This document shows, piece after piece, positions 46,601 through 54,789 of a stretch of 64,000 nucleotides of DNA (within the stretch, counting starts at the first letter, position 1; the number at the start of each line of letters is the position of its first letter). Position numbers and translations under genes: made by a program. This stretch comes from Cynocephalus volans (Eukaryota > Chordata > Mammalia > Dermoptera > Cynocephalidae). The stretch lies in assembly GCF_027409185.1 (NCBI RefSeq), contig NC_084467.1, forward strand, positions 89,040,501 through 89,104,500, read 5' to 3'. A model generated the notes under the pieces. The model was given only the letters and a program-made list of their open reading frames with translations. It made no database searches and had not been told where the DNA came from.

Positions 46601-49493
46601 CTTCCATTATTTAAGTTTTCATGGGTATAACCCAAAGGAATCATAAATCACTTGTGAACAAAGACCACAGCTTATGTTTCTTTGTATAATGTACACAGGT
46701 GTATTAAATAGGCATATAAGATCATAATTAATCCACAGAAAATGCCTGAAGAAATTCAAGTTGTATATATCAAAACTAAAACTCTTTCTGAGACTCAATG
46801 TCTCTAGATTTATTAACTTTTGAACAGAGAACATATAAATAATAGTACCTGTTTGACAATTTGAAAACAGCTTTTAATGTAATAGCAGATGAATTATAGA
46901 TTTCTTTAGCAACGCTCAATATTTGTTTAATAATATTTTACAAATGTGCCTTTTATAAAATATTATTCTATTATTGATAAAAGAAAGCACATGGTCATTG
47001 TAGAGAATAGACAGAATTTTCCAATTTTTTCTTATACTGTATAATAGTTAAATGTAGTTATTGAGACCAGATTTTATATATAGGTGTGTAAACACATGCC
47101 AACCATTTTTGAAAATCAATTTGTTTAAAAAAGAAAAGGTAGAAATGAAGGGAAGGAGAAAGAAAGCGGCTGAAGAGAAAGTGGCTCTGAGATTTGACTG
47201 GGTAATATAAGGCTTGAATTTATTTATTTATACCTTAGCTTAGTCCAGAAATGATTTAAGGTGTATGATATCATATGGCAAGTTGCTTAAAGAACATGAA
47301 CTGAGGACCTACAGGAAGAAGTGAGAGCACACCATAGAAATTTTGTGGAGGTGGGGAACCAGGATTAAACAGTATACTTGAATCCTACCTTCTCTGTAGG
47401 TGTTCTCTGAAGTTATACTTTGTGTAGGTTATTGTTTATCCCTAAGAATACAGAGATATAGTACAGTGTAGAGGTCAAGAGTGGCAGATCTCAATTCATG
47501 ACTGCTTTGGTTCATGTCCTGGCTCTATCACTCACTATCTGTATGATCTTGGGCAAGCTCCTTAATTTGTAAAATGTGAACAGTAATTACAGAGTTATAA
47601 TCCTATTCTACATGTAAAGCATTTAAAATAATGCACAGTAAGTATTCTATCAATGTTAGTACAGCGGTCCCTCAGTATCCACAGGGGATGGGTTCCAAGA
47701 CATTCCTGCAGATACCAAATTCCACAGATGCTCAAGTCCCTGATATAAAATGGCATACTATTTGTATATAACCTATGCATATCCTCCCAAATACCATAAA
47801 TCATCTCTTGATTACTTATAATATCTAATACAATGTAAGTGCTATGTAAATAGTTGTATTGTTTAGGAAACAATAACAAGAAAAAAGGTCTGTATATGTT
47901 CAATACAGAGAAAATTTCTTTTTCCTTGAATATTTTCAATATACAGTTGGTCGAATACACAGATACGGAACCCACGGATATGAAGGGCTGATTGTACTTG
48001 CTACTGTGGAGGAACAGATAATCTAGCACTTTAACAAAGTATACATTATTTACCTGTAGGTGAGATTGGGCCCAGTCCCAGATCTTGACTCTATAAGTAA
48101 TAGCTCTACAAGTATGTTTTCGGAAATTTTTTTTTTTTTTAATTACAGCAAGCAAAATTAAAATATTTAGCTAACACTTAAAATTTACAAAGCACTTTTA
48201 CATACGTTTTCTTAATAAAATCCTAAATAACCTTTCAATTGCTTATTTCCATTTGACAAATAAACTGAGGTTTAGAGATGTTTGTAAATGTGTCCATTGA
48301 CAACTACTATTTCTGAACACTTTTGTGCATTTTTTACCCCATTTTACACAATATGAAAAGAAAGGTAAAGGATTGGTCCAAAATCACATTAACATGTAAC
48401 ACAGCAAAGACAAAACAAACATTCCTTTATTCCATGCTGACACCTTATTCTATAAAACTGCTGATTTGTTATTTGTCTCTATTCTCTTAGATGGTTTTAA
48501 GTTCATTCTAGTTTTCCTTGACCACTGACTAGAGAACCATATTTCCATCATTTTGAGATTAGATATTTCTGGTTCTATCCTAAGAGTGACAAGACAGGAG
48601 ATCTCATTTTCTCATTTAGGTCGTTTTTTTGTTTGAAAGACATAACAAAGACATTTCTAAAAATCTACTCCCTCCTCCCATAACACGTTCATTAATCTTT
48701 TGATCTTAATTTACATTCTATCTGAGTTTGACAATGAACCTGAACTTGAACCTTCCATCAAAATTTACTGAGTATGAGTGCCCACTAAATGTATAATACA
48801 CTAATAAATCCTCTGGTTACTTAGTTCCAAGCTCACTCGATATATACAAATGTATGTGTATAAGCCTTATACACAGTAGGGTATATCTATTTAAAGGTAA
48901 GATCTCTCTGGATATGATACAGAAAGGAGATCATCATTCCCTACGGAAATACCTCAAAGGAAGTTGTTTTCAGCTTGGTTTCTGAATATAAAACCAACTC
49001 ATTAAAGCTGTAGCAGCACCTCATTAGCACTCAACTCAGGAAGGCTTTCTTGGGTATCTCATGAAATAAAGAACTTTGATAGCTCTTCCCCAGGAGTGTA
49101 AAATAAGTTTCCTTTCCTATTTTCTGCAGAAAGCCACAGAATTACACTTGTAAAGTAGGACAAAGCACTCGTTCACTTTCCAAGTCACTTGGTTGGTGTA
49201 TGATTTCCATTTTTGTACTCCTCACATCCTTAATGAACAGGAGATGTGTTTTAAATGGTTTAAAGCAGCAGACCTGAAAATTCTGTTCCGCTTAGTATAT
49301 GCAAATCAGATGTTAGATAGCTTTCTTCCCAGGAGTCTGGGGAACCTAAAGCACCTACCAAGGCTTCCTTCCCTACAGTCAGGATTGAGGTGTAGGCTTC
49401 CAGATACACTCGACTGCAGCGTCTCACAACTTCCAGGCCCTTGACTGTGATGTCCTTGGCATCTCCCAGGCCCAAACCGATCAGGTAAAGCAT
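19414..49493 (-). CDS. DPH5: DPH5, diphthine methyl ester synthase (whole split CDS)
   Basis: AdoMet-dependent methyltransferase of the cytosolic diphthamide pathway. It methylates the 3-amino-3-carboxypropyl-histidine intermediate on elongation factor 2 four times to give diphthine methyl ester. Seven coding exons join as 49493-49359, 42439-42315, 39698-39590, 28106-27986, 22835-22796, 21328-21225 and 19637-19414, totalling 858 nt, or 285 codons plus TGA. All introns are GT-AG and all phases agree. Visible family motifs are the N-terminal GLGLGD (residues 6-11) and VVGDPFG followed by ATTHSDL (81-94), both part of the AdoMet-binding tetrapyrrole-methylase-like fold, then NASIMNA (about 109-115) and the C-terminal LHSLIITG. 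Length and sequence agree almost throughout with the human protein as I know it. No stop or frameshift interrupts it, so it is probably functional. The start has a purine at -3. The only weak point is the donor of the exon ending at 21225. Confidence 0.97.
20050..20270 (+). repeat. MIR SINE, DPH5 intron 7
   Basis: The MIR core pattern is visible: a sentence such as GCTTGGCCACTTAATTAGCT, then GTGACAAACTTTAGTTTTCT and a decayed tail. The rest of this intron (19638-21224) holds the mariner-type MITE listed separately and otherwise nothing I recognise. Confidence 0.6.
20593..20672 (+). mobile_element. 80-bp palindromic mariner-type MITE, copy A
   Basis: Inverted arms TGAGGGTACTTCAAAATG and (reverse complement of the right end) AAGGGTCTTCAAAAAGTT enclose GGAATTAAAAGATAATAC. 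The element is 80 bp and is flanked by TA at 20591-20592 and 20673-20674, as expected for Tc1/mariner insertion. Confidence 0.75.
21225..21328 (-). CDS. DPH5: DPH5 exon 7, residues 177-211
   Basis: The acceptor is TTTACAG. The exon encodes [20 protein letters not shown] onward to GEEL. The donor reads G/GTACTC, lacking the usual A at +4 and G at +5, and is the weakest splice site in the gene. The following exon joins in the correct phase, so the assignment holds. Confidence 0.93.
21924..22397 (+). mobile_element. hAT-type (Charlie-like) DNA transposon
   Basis: The left end CAGTGCTATCCATCAGAAAT and the right end ACTGTATTGGACATTG are imperfect inverted repeats. CTCTAAGT at 21916-21923 and CTCTAAGC at 22398-22405 look like an 8-bp target duplication. 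The exact family was not resolved. It lies in DPH5 intron 6. Confidence 0.7.
22410..22530 (+). repeat. MIR fragment
   Basis: ATATGAGGAAAGTAAGGCTC, then CCAGCCCAAGAGTATATAAC and ACCCATGTCTTCTGGCTCC follow the MIR pattern of gauge-like core words. It is short and diverged. Confidence 0.6.
22796..22835 (-). CDS. DPH5: DPH5 exon 6, 40-nt small exon, residues 164-176
   Basis: This very short exon (40 nt) has acceptor CCTACAG and a perfect donor GTAAGT. It encodes [13 protein letters not shown] with split codons at both ends (G/AC and AA/G). Its length is not a multiple of three, so skipping it would shift the frame. Confidence 0.92.
24250..24715 (+). repeat. L2 LINE 3' fragments
   Basis: Words such as CTTAGTACCAGGACCTAGCA with CAATAGATACTCCATAAATG, and GGCCCATAGCAAGCATTCAG, resemble the L2 3' terminus, possibly two adjacent pieces. 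It lies in DPH5 intron 5. Confidence 0.5.
25855..25970 (+). repeat. Ancient mammalian interspersed repeat fragment
   Basis: AATATTTATTGAACAGCTAC, CTGTGCCAGACTTATAGACA and ATAAACAAGACAAAGTCCCT follow a common ancient mammalian repeat pattern. The family was not resolved. Confidence 0.5.
26082..26300 (+). mobile_element. hAT-Charlie MITE
   Basis: CAGGAACAGCAAATTTCTGT at the left and AGTTTGCTGATCCATG at the right are inverted relatives. Between them are TAAATATTTTAGGTTTTGAG and GGCTGTGTTCCAATAAAACC, a well-known mammalian hAT MITE pattern. Confidence 0.75.
26620..26840. repeat. Possible hAT/MER1-group remnant
   Basis: ATTCAAAGTATGATCTGAAA at the left and CAGTTTGAGAAATACTGCTC at the right look like a decayed inverted-repeat pair. 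The identification is weak. Confidence 0.35.
27222..27373 (+). mobile_element. Dimeric tRNA-derived SINE (CYN-like), CTGGGAG-loop subtype
   Basis: The first unit reads GGCTGGCCCCGTGGCTCACT with anticodon-loop region GCGCTGGGAGCGC and GGGTTCGGATCC. A second tRNA-like unit follows (GGTGCAGATCGCACC, then AATCCCCTTACCGGT). The flanking AAGAAATAGG(A/G)TTTGGG at 27205-27221 and 27374-27390 is a 17-bp duplication with one mismatch. It lies in DPH5 intron 5. Confidence 0.88.
27425..27565 (+). repeat. MIR SINE
   Basis: CCAGTTCTGCCACCAATTAG, CTAGGTGACATTGGGAAAAT and CTCTGGGCCTCAACCTCAG follow the MIR core. Confidence 0.65.
27986..28106 (-). CDS. DPH5: DPH5 exon 5, residues 124-163 plus one base
   Basis: A strong T-rich acceptor ending TTTTCTAG precedes the exon and donor GTAAGG follows. 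The 121 nt encode [19 protein letters not shown] through HTLCLL and leave one base (G) for the next exon. The encoded sequence is nearly invariant relative to human. Confidence 0.95.
28835..29015 (+). repeat. MIR SINE
   Basis: TTCTGGCTCTGCAACTTGTT, AGCTGTGTGACATTATTCTA and GGTTGTAAAAATCAAATAAC follow the MIR core and 3' part. It lies in DPH5 intron 4. Confidence 0.75.
29942..30115 (+). mobile_element. Dimeric tRNA-Ile-derived SINE (CYN-like)
   Basis: The first unit has GTGGTGCTGATAACACC (loop CTGATAA) and GGGTTCGGGTCCC. The second has GTGGTGCTGACAACACC (loop CTGACAA) and TTATGATCCCCTTACC. A 16-bp duplication AAAATGACAAGTAAAA lies at 29926-29941 and 30116-30131. The SINE splits an older repeat (TACTATGTGCCAAGTATTTT) into two pieces. 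Confidence 0.9.
30195..30400 (+). repeat. MIR SINE
   Basis: ACTAATTGGGTGATCATGGA, then CAAAATGGGTATAACTATAA and GGGTTAAATGACACAAAGTA, with TGCACTCAATAAATATTACT at the end, follow MIR. Confidence 0.7.
30608..30687 (-). mobile_element. Palindromic mariner-type MITE, copy B
   Basis: On the minus strand it begins AAGGGTACTTCAAAAAGTTC and contains GAATTAAAAGATAATATGAA, then TCTTTCCATGAACATTTTGA. It is about 80 bp and clearly related to the copy at 20593. The left plus-strand end is diverged (CAGAAGTC), so that boundary is approximate. Confidence 0.7.
34930..35225 (-). mobile_element. L1M fragment, antisense
   Basis: ACCACTTTATTGAAGTTTAA, AAGTGTACAATTCAATGAAT, TGCAACCATCACCAGACCCA and GGCTTCTTTCACTTAATATA follow the antisense 3' part of old L1M elements. 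It lies in DPH5 intron 4. Confidence 0.8.
35690..36395 (+). mobile_element. L2 LINE 3' end
   Basis: The L2 order is visible: AACCCTTATCAGATCAAGTA, GAATGAAATCCAAACTCCTA, CTGCAGGGCCTTTGCACTAA, TAAGCTCCATGAAAGCAGGG and TTTTGTTGAATGAATGGAT at the end. It is one of the longer L2 copies in the window. Confidence 0.85.
37075..37250. mobile_element. MER20/MER5-like hAT MITE
   Basis: Inverted ends GGTGGTCTCAAAGTGC and TTTGAGGACCAGTGG flank CCAGCAGCCTCATCATCACT and TTAAAAATATAAACTCTC, as in MER20-type elements. Confidence 0.65.
38157..38319 (+). mobile_element. tRNA-derived SINE, CTGGGAG-loop subtype with long A-rich tail
   Basis: The head reads GGCCGAGCCCGTGGCACACT. Then GGTGCTGGGAGCGC and the small hairpin GGAGCG-CAGCAA-CGCTCC precede GCGGGTTCGGATCC. 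The second part is shortened (GTGCACTCACTGGCTGAGTG, CCGGTCACGAAAAAGAC). A perfect 16-bp duplication AAAGGGAGGAATATTG lies at 38141-38156 and 38320-38335. It lies in DPH5 intron 4. Confidence 0.9.
39590..39698 (-). CDS. DPH5: DPH5 exon 4, residues 87-123
   Basis: The acceptor is CTACAG and the donor is GTAAAG. The 109 nt complete the split glycine codon and encode [19 protein letters not shown] and NASIMNA, ending CCGLQ in phase 0. One visible difference from the human sequence I remember is alanine for glycine before CCGLQ. Confidence 0.95.
40997..41040. repeat. T-rich low-complexity tract, DPH5 intron 3
   Basis: Two long T runs are separated by ATTAGTTGAC. Intron 3 (39699-42314) otherwise contains no repeat or gene I recognise beyond short CA words near 40938. 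Confidence 0.8.
42315..42439 (-). CDS. DPH5: DPH5 exon 3, residues 46-86 plus two bases
   Basis: The acceptor is CTGTAG and the donor is GTAAGT, both good. The 125 nt continue the frame of exon 2 with EEFYGRKL and end in the conserved VVGDPFG motif, whose glycine codon is split GG/A with the next exon. Confidence 0.95.
43961..44060 (+). mobile_element. Severely 5'-truncated young L1 3' end
   Basis: It runs GAGGGAGAAGGGAGGGAGG to CAATGTATATCGACAAAATA, AAATTTTT and a poly-A tract. A perfect 16-bp duplication AAAAAAGGAAAAGGTG lies at 43945-43960 and 44061-44076. Less than 100 bp of the element was copied. It lies in DPH5 intron 2. Confidence 0.82.
44075..44172 (+). mobile_element. tRNA-Ile-derived SINE monomer (CYN-like)
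   Basis: ACGATTAGTTCACTTGGGAG, TTGCTGATAACAGCAA (loop CTGATAA), GGGTTCGGATCTGCC and CCAGCCAGTGGCC precede poly-A. It directly abuts the target duplication of the L1 fragment on its left. Confidence 0.85.
44966..45139 (+). mobile_element. Young dimeric tRNA-Ile-derived SINE (CYN-like)
   Basis: The first unit reads GGCCGGCCTGTGGCTCACTC, GGTGCTGATAACACC and CGGGTTCGGATCCC. The second reads GGCCGGTTAGCTCACTGG, GTGGTGCTTACAACACC and AAGATCCCCTTACCGG, followed by ATCTTT and poly-A. AGAAGAGGTAAAACAGG is a perfect 17-bp duplication at 44949-44965 and 45140-45156. It is the best-preserved copy here. It lies in DPH5 intron 2. Confidence 0.93.
45985..46155 (+). repeat. MIR SINE (MIRb-like)
   Basis: TGTGGCAGCCACTGTTCTGA, ATGAATTCATCTAATCTTCA, CCCCATTTTACAGATAAGAA and GTGACTGCCCAACGTCACAG follow MIRb. 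Confidence 0.8.
47485..47655 (+). repeat. MIR SINE
   Basis: TCCTGGCTCTATCACTCACT, CTGTATGATCTTGGGCAAGC and TCCTTAATTTGTAAAATGTG follow the MIR core. The MER2 element begins directly after it. Confidence 0.8.
47662..47994 (+). mobile_element. MER2 (TcMar-Tigger) non-autonomous DNA transposon
   Basis: Inverted ends CAGCGGTCCCTCAGTATCC and (reverse complement of the right end) CAATCAGCCCTTCATATCC flank MER2-type interior such as GCTCAAGTCCCTGATATAAA. TA at 47660-47661 and 47995-47996 is the expected duplication. It lies in DPH5 intron 2. Confidence 0.85.
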
Positions 49494-49516
49494 TTCGAAA
49501 TCCAGGGGGAGAGAGA
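49359..49516 (-). CDS. DPH5: DPH5 exon 2, start codon and residues 1-45
   Basis: The exon begins after a pyrimidine-rich acceptor ending CTGCAG and has 23 nt of 5'UTR before the ATG at 49493-49491. It encodes 45 complete codons including the glycine-rich AdoMet-binding motif GLGLGD, and ends in frame with GCC TTG before donor GTAGGT. It is phase 0. Confidence 0.95.
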
Positions 49517-49679
49517 CTGCAGGACGAAGTGAACAAGAAAAACAATGTCAGCTACACCGAGGATACCTAAAATCTAGTGATGAACACGAAGGTGAGCGGC
49601 TTGTCACGAGTGAGGTCTGAGAACCATATGCCATGCTTAAGTAAGCATTGGAATAAGTGTTTCAAACAACCCTACCCGT

Positions 49680-50180
49680 TATCTAGGGGCGGCCAATGAC
49701 CCGCTGAGAAAATCGTAGCTGGTTCCCTGTCCTTCCCAAATTCCTAACTGCTGTTTTCCTGCGTAAGCAGCTGCCAAAGCGGCGCACCCACGCCGAGCAA
49801 GAACCCACGCCGCCGACCTCACCTACGGTGCCGCAAACATCGGCGCGTTTACTGCACTTTACGACTAGCTGGAGGTTATGGGCGAGCGGACTCCTGGGCG
49901 GAGAGACCCGCTCCCCGCTCCCCTGGTAATGAACTGCCGGCCTCTGGGGCGAGGAAGGGGAAGGTCAGTCGGCCTGGAGGAGTCGGTCAAACGCCCCCTA
50001 TGTGGCCTGTTGGAAAGTACTGGGAGTGCCCACGATCCCCCTAACCAGTGGTTTAAACTTCCCTGTCCTGGCCCCGGGTAAGTGCAGTGGCTCTTTGCTT
50101 GGGAGTAGCTTGACCCGAGGTTGGGCTGCGGAGCCCCGCGCGTCGGGAGAGTCGGTAGGGGCCCGGCGCCCTGCGCCTCT
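49680..50180. promoter_or_regulatory. CpG island and DPH5 promoter
   Basis: This is the only CpG- and GC-rich stretch in the window, with CG clusters at 49776-49852, 49881-49995 and 50111-50175. It surrounds the inferred first exon and has no TATA box, as expected for a broadly expressed housekeeping gene. Transcription may be bidirectional. The plus-strand side shows no supported coding exon. Confidence 0.85.
49823..49880 (-). other. DPH5: DPH5 exon 1, non-coding 5'UTR (approximate 5' end)
   Basis: A consensus donor GTGAGG follows position 49823 on the minus strand, just upstream of the start-codon exon and inside the CpG island. The next acceptor (TGCAG at 49521-49517) leads into the ATG exon. 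The 5' end is a guess because there is no TATA box and CpG-island promoters usually start at several sites. The exon itself is inferred from the paired splice sites; no transcript was available. Confidence 0.6.
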
Positions 50181-50904
50181 GCACCTCCGTACACACCAGG
50201 AGGTGGTGGTGGGAGGGACTTCCCTAATCTGCCCTGGGTGTGCCCAGGGTTTGCCCAAGTGCACAGAATTTAATCCCCGCCTTCTCATTCTGCTATGGTT
50301 TCATCAGCTGCCTCCCTGGTGAGACTTTACATTGGCAAATTAGGCAGTTGAGTGTGGTTCTGGTTTCCTAGTGGGGCGGTGACGGCTTGAGTTTGTTCCC
50401 AGGACCTCATGCCGGAGCCGGAGTGCCCCGAGGATCTACCTCAGTCATCCTCAGTGTCGGGAATCCCAGACCCTCCTGTGCCTGAAGAAGTGACCTTTAA
50501 GAGTGCTCAGGGATTTCAAACCTCGCCTTAAGTACTTCCACAGGGGGAATTCTTATAAAGAGGTTGGTTAGATGTAGTTCCTTTATCGGAAAGATTTGTT
50601 TTGACTGAAAACCCTCTTCCTAAGGTCACTAGTGACCTCAGCCAAGTTAAAAAGACAATGTCTATTCCTTATCTTAGTAGACAATGTTGATTAATTAGAA
50701 TTTTCCAGGTGCTTCTCCAACAATGCTGCGTGTCTTTTTGCCCAACTCCGCTTCCTTAAGCCTTGGCTGTTTTCTTCCCGGCTTCCATCCACCCTTTGCA
50801 CTTCTCATTTTATATATTCTTCGTGCCTGATTCTCTCCGCTGTCCTTACATTGATCTATTCCTCATGCCATATACCAAAAAGAAAAAAAAAAAAAAAGTT
50901 TCAA

Positions 50905-51345
50905 GATGGATCATAGATGTAAATGGAAAACCTGAAACTATACCAGAAGAAAACATAGGAAAAATCTTTGTGATGTTTTTTAGGCAAAGATTTCTTAGGT
51001 GCGACACGCAAAGCATGATGAAGAAAAGAAAAAACTGATAAATTGTACTACAACAAGATAAAAGTTTATGCTTTTCAAAAGACACTGTGAAGCTACACAC
51101 TGGGAGAAAATATTTGCAAGGCATACATCTGATAAAGGACTTGTATCAAGAATATATAAGTAACACTTAAAATGCAATAATGAGAAAACTCAAGTTTTTT
51201 AAATGGTCGAATGATTTAAACAGACTCCAAAGAAAATGTGCAAGTAACAAATAAGCATTTTAAAAGATGCTAAACATCACTAGACATTAGGGAAATAAAA
51301 ATTTAAGCCACAATGAGATACTGCTACATACCTATTAGAGTGGCA
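50905..51345 (+). mobile_element. L1M ORF2 3' fragment
   Basis: Words such as AAACCTGAAACTATACCAGA, GGAGAAAATATTTGCAAGGC, TGATAAAGGACTTGTATC and CACAATGAGATACTGCTACA follow the C-terminal coding region of L1M ORF2, with frameshifts. Confidence 0.8.
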
Positions 51346-51379
51346 GGGGATTGTCATCCATAGATTCATCCAAGCTAGA

Positions 51380-52095
51380 AACTTGGGCGTCACCCGCACA
51401 TCCAGTCTGTCTTGTCTGCCTATCTTTCTCTGTAGAAACTATATCTACTATCAGTGTCTTGGTTTAGGTCCTCATTCTGTCACTCCTGTAGGTGGTTATC
51501 ATGTCTGCCTAACATTCATGCTTTTCTCAGGGACAAGGGAGTTCTAGCTAAGATACATCTGAAAATGTCTCTTTTTCTAAAAATCCTTTTGAGGCCAAGA
51601 GGAAGTTCAGGCACCTTGCTGCTTAACATATCCCACAAGATCATCCATGGTATGGTCATTGTCTGCCTCTCTAGCCTCATCTCTTTTCACTCTGTACTGT
51701 GAGTTTTTTCTCCAGCAATACTGAACTGCTTATAGTTCTTTGTTCAAAACATGCTGCTTTGTGCCTCTGTGCTGCAAACTCAACATGGAATACCATTTCC
51801 TCTTCTCCCTGTCTTAGGTCACCACTACTCATCCTTTAGGATTAAGCTCAGGAAGCCTTCCCAGAGATCCCCAGCCTCCTAAGCTAAGTTAGGTGTCCCC
51901 TCTTTATTACTGTAATACTTTATGCATGTATTTAGTCAATTTAAGTGTTTTTGTAATTGTACATCTATATTTCTTCTTTACCAAACCATCAATTTCATGA
52001 AGTCAGGGACTGTGTCTTACTCATATTCGCATCCCTAAGGCTAACTACGGTGCCTGGTACATGGTAGGTATTCAAAAATGTTTGTTTATAGAGCA
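51380..52095 (+). mobile_element. L2 LINE 3' end
   Basis: ATCCTTTAGGATTAAGCTCA, GGAAGCCTTCCCAGAGATCC, GAAGTCAGGGACTGTGTCTT and TGCCTGGTACATGGTAGGTA follow the L2 3' region. Confidence 0.75.
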
Positions 52096-54186
52096 TTATG
52101 TATCCACTAGTAGCTGAGAAATTTCTTTGAGTTATGATGTATATTCCTGTATTTATGAAATGCAGGGCATGATATGTTTTAGATAACTACCAAAAGTCAT
52201 TAATGGAATATCAAACATAAACATGCCTTGCTTGTGTCACTTTAGAAAGTCCTTTGTGTTGAAAGACTTGTGACACATATTACATATACTTCATGTACAT
52301 GCTACGGAGTAAGTAAACAAATTTTCCAATGCACCTGTTGTTCTTTGTTTTCAGATTTTCTTTGAATAATTTCAGGTAGAGTCACAGTGAAAGGGCATAG
52401 CCAAAAAGAATAAGTAATCCAAAGGAAGTTGTGCTTTTGTACTGAAAATGAAGTTATTCTGGGTAGGTAAGGAATTGAAACATTGTATTTTTAGATACAG
52501 AAGTAATTTCGGTTTTTACTCTTCAAGATTCAGCCAGAAGAACTTACTTTCACTGTGGAATTCTTAACAAACAAATCTTTCTACGTGCCTTCATTTCTCA
52601 ACAGGAGTGTAAATTTTTTGGATTTTTCTAGGGGTACATAGATAAAATAAAGGAGTTATAGCAATCTTTTTCCTCTCCAACTCAACAAATATAAGCAGCA
52701 AAGTCTTGCCTAGTCATTTTTGCAGAAGTATTCTGTGGGATTTGAACATTTTTCACTTGCCATTTCAAACAGGTTTCAAAATATGATTGCATTTTCCCCA
52801 ATAATTTATTATGAAAAATTTTAAACATAGGAAATTTGAAGCAATTTTTTAAGTGTCCATATAGCCACCTTCTAGTTTGTACAGTTAACATTTTGCTGTA
52901 TTTACTTTATCACATATTTATCCACCTATACCCAGCCATCAACCCATCTTATTTTTTGATGCATTTCCAAGGGAGTTGCAGACATCAGTATATACATACG
53001 ATTGCATTTTGCATGAAAGGTAAACTCCTTATCTAGGAAGCAGATTAACAAAACATATGTAAGTATGTAGATGATTAAATTATGATATTTCTTCACCTAA
53101 TTTAGGCTGGGCTTTGAAAATTTTACTTTAAACAGTTTCTAATTAGTTTTGAACAGATATTGTAGCATTATTTTAGTTACAATGTTTGTTAAAAACTACA
53201 TGAAAGCAATTAGTCAGAATACAAATTTATTTAAAATGTCAGAGCAAATTTGAAGTCTCACGTGTAGCAGAAGAGAAAGGGATAGTTATGGAGAACAGTG
53301 ATTCTAAGGGCCAAGAAAAAAGGTGAAATAAAACCCATTTTTAATTTAAAGAATAACAAGAATAAATGAGGCCTGAAGAGTTTTCTACTTTATGTTCCTG
53401 CTTTCAGGTAGAACAATACCAAATCATCTACGTGGGTGAAAATTTATGCTTTTTCTGAAAGATTTTTAAGATGTTTTTGTAATGTTTGTCAGTAACTCAT
53501 TTTTAGTACCCTCCCTGACAGAAATTCTTCCTTATATCTGAGACCTTCAGGCGGTAGTAATAAAATGTAAGAGAGAGATGCAGATAGTCATAAGAAGTTA
53601 ATGCTGATGGCTTTTGATTCCATTGTCATAAACACATCAAACACAATCATACACTACTTTTATTTTAAAGTAATATCAACATAGTTGAGACACCACGTTA
53701 CAATATGGACCATTTGTAATTACTTTACATCTAAAAGAAGTTGACCTTCAGTTTTCCTATTTGAGCTTGTTTGTCTGTTGAAAGGAAGACATCAGGGGGA
53801 TTTACTAAACCCCATCTGACCTTATTATGAATAGAGAATATTATTTTGCTCTGAAGCTGGCCTTTTAACCTGCATTTCCCAGAGATTGTCTTTGTTAGAG
53901 GAAACCTTGATTAATATTCCTAGAGCTTAGAGACCCTGAATTGATTGGTGTCATTATTTTCTAACAGTTCACAAATAAGTGGTAATTAAAAGTAGCATTG
54001 CTTTAGGAGAAGGAGCTATGTTTACTAAGATTAAGAAAACATTTGAAACTATTGTCCTTTTGCTTACTTAGAAAAAGTCACATTTTCTTTATTTGATGAT
54101 CTTATTTACTCATCCACAAATTTTATATTAATTATGTGATGATGTAAAATGCATAAATAAAGAAACAAAAAACAAATCTAGAGCTA
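52096..54186. other. Intergenic non-coding DNA, nothing recognised
   Basis: AT-rich sequence upstream of DPH5 with only short chance open frames. I see no gene, RNA gene or clear repeat. Confidence 0.5.
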
Positions 54187-54234
54187 TTTTCTTTGGAAAA
54201 TATGGGACTTTTTTCTTTGGAAAATATGGGACTT
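54187..54234. repeat. Perfect 24-bp tandem duplication
   Basis: Two identical head-to-tail units, 54187-54210 and 54211-54234, each beginning TTTTCTTTGGAAAATATGGG. Confidence 0.95.
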
Positions 54235-54359
54235 TTTATTGTCATTAACCCTAGCTTAATAGAATGAGAGCATAACCATGTAGACTGGTTGTAAAGAAGC
54301 CACCTAGAGCCCTATATTTTTGTGTAAAGTATCTCACAGGATGTTCTCTTATATGCCTC

Positions 54360-54361
<2 letters not shown>

Positions 54362-54398
<37 letters not shown>
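54362..54398. repeat. (TG)n microsatellite
   Basis: An uninterrupted TG dinucleotide run of 37 bp; likely length-polymorphic. Confidence 0.97.
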
Positions 54399-54401
<3 letters not shown>

Positions 54402-54706
54402 CTTTCTTTTTGTTTCTAACCCATTTTTATATTTGGCAGTTCCTTCTTCAGTGTGTTGCTAAAAAGGTAGAATTGAGAATACATAGTTTGCTTTTTCTGT
54501 GCTTAAAAACCTGTGTAGTGTCTCTGTAAGTTTATTTGGGGAAAAATATCTAAATTAGCCAAGATTTGGTGGAAGAAGGGTAGTGGTTTTTCCTTTCACT
54601 CAAAAGCCTTCTTTTAGGTAATCTACCATGCTCGGTATTAGCCTCCTCTCCCACTCCCACTCACTATACCGCTGCCCTGCTTCTCCGAACTCACCTTCTA
54701 CTACTA

Positions 54707-54784
54707 GATGTCTTGATAAAGATTGTGGAGAGATTCATTTATCTTTTAATTCTATTTTTCCATGAACATTTTGAAGTACCCTTG
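54707..54784 (-). mobile_element. Palindromic mariner-type MITE, copy C
   Basis: On the minus strand it begins AAGGGTACTTCAAAATGTTC and contains GGAAAAATAGAATTAAAAGA. It is flanked by TA at 54785-54786 and, less certainly, at 54705-54706. It is closely related to the copies at 20593 and 30608. Confidence 0.7.
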
Positions 54785-54789
54785 TATTC

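Noticed and set aside
47595-48155. Longest open frame of the window (186 codons, minus strand)
   Set aside because: It runs straight through the MER2 transposon and its flanks, has no recognisable protein motif, and lies inside a DPH5 intron. It is an accidental open frame.
49865-50322. Open frames of about 100 codons on both strands in the CpG island
   Set aside because: GC-rich DNA lacks stop codons by composition. The frames overlap on opposite strands and show no family similarity.
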